This document shows, piece by piece, positions 31,341-34,390 of a stretch of 34,390 nucleotides of DNA. Source of the stretch: CAZHPA01 sp964533945 (GTDB lineage Bacteria > Bacillota > Clostridia > Lachnospirales > WRBF01); assembly GCA_964533945.1 (NCBI GenBank), contig CAZHPA010000017.1:1-34390 (forward strand), in the 5' to 3' direction. Under the pieces are notes generated by a model that was not told where the DNA came from, did not search any database, and worked only from the letters and a program-made list of their open reading frames with translations. Within the stretch, counting starts at the first letter, position 1. Each line of letters begins with the position of its first letter. A program made the position numbers and the translations under genes.

Positions 31341-31403
31341 CATACAAACTTATGAACGTAACAAGTGTTTTTAGAATGGTTATGAATTAGATTGGAGACA
31401 AAA

Positions 31404-34232
31404 ATGTCACACGAGAAAATTATTATAAAAGGTGCAAGAGAAAATAATTTAAAAAATATTAATCTTGAAATTCCACGCAATAAATTTGTTGTTTTAACAG
31501 GATTAAGCGGCTCTGGTAAATCATCACTTGCATTTGATACAATTTACGCAGAAGGCAGACGGCGCTATGTTGAATCGCTTTCGGCATATGCACGGCAATT
31601 TTTAGGGCAAGTTGAAAAACCAGATGTCGACTTTATAGAAGGGCTTTCGCCTGCAATATCAATAGACCAAAAAACAACAAACCACAACCCCCGTTCAACC
31701 GTTGGAACTGTTACTGAAATATACGACTATTTGCGCTTGCTTTTTGCAAGAATAGGAACGCCCCATTGCCCAAAATGCGGCAAGGAAATTAAAAAACAAA
31801 CTATAGACCAAATTGTAGACCAAGTTGCAGAACTTCCCGAACGAGCAAAAATACAGCTTCTAGCCCCTGTTGTTCGCAAAAGAAAAGGCGAACATGTAAA
31901 GCTTTTAGAAGATGCAAGGCGAAGTGGCTATGTTAGATGCCGAATTGATGGAAGCGTTTACGAATTGTCGGAAGAAATTAAATTAGATAAAAATAAAAAA
32001 CATACGATAGAAATTATAGTTGATAGAATTATTATTAAGGAAGGTATTAAAAAACGCCTTTCAGAATCAATTGAAACAGTAATGTCGCTTTCAAACGGAA
32101 TTTTAATTGTTGTTTGCGACGATTGTGAATTAACGTTTAATCAAAACTTTTCTTGCATTGATTGCGGAATTAGCCTTGAAGAAATTGAACCACGCCTATT
32201 TTCATTTAACAACCCGTCGGGCGCTTGTTCCGAATGTAGTGGCTTAGGCATTCAAATGAAATTCGACCCCGAATTAATCGTTCCAAACGGCAACCTCTCG
32301 CTTATGCAAGGAGCAGTTACCGTTCCGGGCTACAATTCAGTTTCTTCAGAAACAAGCATGAGCTATTCATTGTTTAAATCACTGTCTGACGAGTATAATT
32401 TCGACCCTAACGTTCCGTTTAATGAGCTTTCAAAAGAAATTAAAGACATAATTTTTTACGGAACAAACGGCAATAAAATTAAAGTTGAATATTTAAGTGA
32501 CGGCGAAAAGAAATATTATTCATATGCTTTTGAAGGTATAATTAATAGCTTGCACAGAAGATACAAAGAAACATCTTCTGAATTTATGCGGCAAGAATAT
32601 GAAGGCTTTATGACAGGAGAAACCTGCAAAGCTTGCAGCGGGAAGCGTTTAAAGCCCGAAGTTTTAGCCGTTACAGTCGGTGATGTTAACATTTCAGATA
32701 TAACACAGATGACCATAACTTCTGTTAAACAATTTTTCACTTTACTACAATTAACCGAAATGCAATCTAAAATTGCAGAACAAATACTAAAAGAAATTAA
32801 TGCAAGAACAGGATTTTTAATTGATGTAGGGCTAGATTATTTAACGCTTTCACGTTCGGCAAGTACACTTTCGGGCGGAGAAGCACAAAGAATTAGATTA
32901 GCAACACAAATTGGTTCAGGGCTTGTAGGCGTTGTATATATACTCGATGAGCCAAGCATTGGGCTTCATCAAAAAGACAATGATAAATTACTTAAAACTT
33001 TAAGACATTTAAAAGATATAGGCAATACTTTAATTGTAGTTGAGCATGATTTAGATACAATTATGCAAGCCGATTTTCTTGTTGACATAGGGCCATTTGC
33101 AGGGCAGCATGGCGGAGAAGTTGTTTTTGCAGGAGAAGTTAAAGATATTTATAATTGCGAAAAATCTATAACAGGCGCATATTTAAGCAAAAAAATTGAA
33201 ATTGAAGTACCTTCAAAAAGACGTGAATTAGGCGACAAAGCTCTTGTTATTAAAGGCGCATCTGAAAACAATTTAAGAAACGTTAACGTTTCAATTCCTT
33301 TAAACGTTTTCACTTGCATAACAGGTGTGTCGGGTTCGGGTAAAAGCTCGCTTATAAACCAAATATTGTATAAAACACTCGCAAAAGAACTAAACAGAGC
33401 CAAAATTAAACCCGGAAGTTATGAAAGCATTGAAGGCATTGAATTTTTAGATAAAATAATTGATATAGACCAATCTCCAATTGGAAGAACTCCTCGTTCC
33501 AATCCGGCAACATATACAGGACTTTTTGATTTAATCCGTGACGTTTTTGCACAAACACCCGAAGCCAAAATGAGAGGCTATCAAAAAGGGCGATTTAGCT
33601 TTAACGTAAAAGGCGGAAGATGCGAAGCTTGCGGCGGCGGCGGAATTATTAAAATTGAAATGCACTTTTTGCCCGATATTTACGTTCCTTGTGAAGTGTG
33701 CAGCGGAAAACGTTATAATAGGGAAACGCTTGAAGTTAAATATAAAGGGAAGAATATTTCTGAAGTTTTAGATATGACTGTTGAAGAAGGGCTTTTGTTT
33801 TTCGAAAACCTAACAAAGTTAAAAGACAAGTTGCAAACACTATACGATGTTGGGTTATCTTACATTAAATTAGGGCAAGCTTCAACAACGCTTTCAGGGG
33901 GAGAAGCGCAGCGTGTTAAACTTGCATCCGAACTTTGCAAAAAAAGCACAGGCAAAACAATATATGTTCTTGATGAACCTACAACAGGACTTCATTCCGC
34001 CGATGTTCACAAGCTTGTAGGAATACTTCAGCGTTTAACAGACGGGGGAAATACCGTTGTTGTAATTGAACATAACCTAGATGTTATTAAAACAGCCGAC
34101 TATATTATTGATTTAGGGCCTGACGGCGGCGATAAAGGCGGCGAAATTGTTGCATTTGGCACTCCTGAACAAGTTGCCGAATGTCATAATTCATATACAG
34201 GCGAATATCTAAAAAGAATGCTTAATATTTGA
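31404..34232 (+). CDS. uvrA: Excinuclease ABC subunit A (UvrA)
   Basis: This DNA-damage sensor of nucleotide excision repair is an ABC-type ATPase dimer. Start at ATG 31404, 7 bases after GGAG; it reads MSHEKIIIKGARENNLKNIN and gives 942 residues, the normal length. Walker A motifs are GLSGSGKSS (33-41) and GVSGSGKSS; the ABC signatures are TLSGGEAQRIRLA and TLSGGEAQRVKLA; Walker B are VYILDEPSIGLH and IYVLDEPTTGLH. Zinc modules are visible (CPKCGKEI; CEACGGGG...CEVCSGKR). Nothing is missing. uvrB is not in the window. Confidence 0.96.
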   Translation: MSHEKIIIKGARENNLKNINLEIPRNKFVVLTGLSGSGKSSLAFDTIYAEGRRRYVESLSAYARQFLGQVEKPDVDFIEGLSPAISIDQKTTNHNPRSTVGTVTEIYDYLRLLFARIGTPHCPKCGKEIKKQTIDQIVDQVAELPERAKIQLLAPVVRKRKGEHVKLLEDARRSGYVRCRIDGSVYELSEEIKLDKNKKHTIEIIVDRIIIKEGIKKRLSESIETVMSLSNGILIVVCDDCELTFNQNFSCIDCGISLEEIEPRLFSFNNPSGACSECSGLGIQMKFDPELIVPNGNLSLMQGAVTVPGYNSVSSETSMSYSLFKSLSDEYNFDPNVPFNELSKEIKDIIFYGTNGNKIKVEYLSDGEKKYYSYAFEGIINSLHRRYKETSSEFMRQEYEGFMTGETCKACSGKRLKPEVLAVTVGDVNISDITQMTITSVKQFFTLLQLTEMQSKIAEQILKEINARTGFLIDVGLDYLTLSRSASTLSGGEAQRIRLATQIGSGLVGVVYILDEPSIGLHQKDNDKLLKTLRHLKDIGNTLIVVEHDLDTIMQADFLVDIGPFAGQHGGEVVFAGEVKDIYNCEKSITGAYLSKKIEIEVPSKRRELGDKALVIKGASENNLRNVNVSIPLNVFTCITGVSGSGKSSLINQILYKTLAKELNRAKIKPGSYESIEGIEFLDKIIDIDQSPIGRTPRSNPATYTGLFDLIRDVFAQTPEAKMRGYQKGRFSFNVKGGRCEACGGGGIIKIEMHFLPDIYVPCEVCSGKRYNRETLEVKYKGKNISEVLDMTVEEGLLFFENLTKLKDKLQTLYDVGLSYIKLGQASTTLSGGEAQRVKLASELCKKSTGKTIYVLDEPTTGLHSADVHKLVGILQRLTDGGNTVVVIEHNLDVIKTADYIIDLGPDGGDKGGEIVAFGTPEQVAECHNSYTGEYLKRMLNI

Positions 34233-34267
34233 ATTACGTTTGTTTTTGAATTGATATTTATATTTAT

Positions 34268-34390
34268 CCTTTAGAAAAAGGCAAAGACCATTCTTTATAA
34301 AAGAAGCAAAGACTTTTTTCTTTATAAGTTTCTTTAGAAAAAAAGTAAAGATTTTTCTTTATAAAAGAAGCAAAGAAACGTTGGGGGGGT
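34268..34390. repeat. Array of short self-complementary AT-rich repeats ending in a G-run
   Basis: Four related units of about 22-25 bases follow uvrA: CTTTAGAAAAAGGCAAAGAC near 34269, TTCTTTATAAAAGAAGCAAA near 34291, TTTCTTTAGAAAAAAAGTAA near 34329 and TTTTTCTTTATAAAAGAAGC near 34352. Each folds on itself (CTTTA..AAAG type) and ends in CAAAGA or TAAAGA. The window ends with AACGTTGGGGGGG. It may act as the uvrA terminator region but looks like a dispersed repeat family. No gene is seen in 34233-34390. Confidence 0.6.

Overview
The window is low-GC, AT-rich bacterial chromosome from a spore-forming member of the Clostridia, probably Lachnospirales or a relative. Three things point there: the conserved block yicC-remA-gmk-rpoZ-priA-def-fmt-zinc peptidase, a tandem-domain subtilisin like the clostridial germination protease CspBA, and strong AGGAGG ribosome sites with frequent TTG/GTG starts. 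No species can be named from sequence alone.

Bases 1-5400 are a decayed, transposon-ridden accessory zone. It opens with the end of an IStron on the minus strand: a group I intron ribozyme followed by the start of a tnpB gene. The IStron interrupts a tetR-type repressor gene whose own promoter and paired operators are beautifully preserved. Next come a cupin gene with an in-frame amber codon, a parA scrap, a secreted stalk-domain protein, an IS200/IS605 right end with a tnpB remnant fused into a broken two-component system, and another tnpB scrap next to lysR.

Bases 3945-7429 hold a likely sulfur-handling set: a membrane-anchored rhodanese and a NapH-like iron-sulfur membrane protein in one operon, then a LysR regulator divergent from a YeiH-family transporter. 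Bases 7684-9349 hold a MerR/TipAS-like regulator translationally coupled to a membrane protein. A large 4-alpha-glucanotransferase, a 59-residue Cys-containing protein and an Asn/Gly-repeat protein with a possible late-sporulation promoter follow.

Bases 12760-20066 are the core housekeeping operon, from a good sigma-A promoter: YicC ribonuclease, RemA, guanylate kinase, RNA polymerase omega, PriA, peptide deformylase, Met-tRNA formyltransferase, a membrane zinc peptidase and a DJ-1/PfpI protein. Then come a small acidic protein, TepA (ClpP-like), a tRNA-Leu(CAG) with a perfect consensus promoter, and a small membrane protein.

Bases 22265-29565 form a minus-strand cluster: ktrB, ktrA, a SpoU-type rRNA/tRNA methyltransferase, the double subtilisin and a DUF6062-like Cys protein. 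A second tnpB remnant with a decayed right end separates it from a NapH-like ferredoxin protein and uvrA. The window closes in an array of short self-complementary repeats.

The most notable item is the IStron inside the autoregulated tetR: TnpB nuclease gene, self-splicing intron and host regulator lie on one transcript, so splicing would decide whether full-length repressor is made. IStrons as a class are known (first described in Clostridium difficile); this particular arrangement is the part worth testing.
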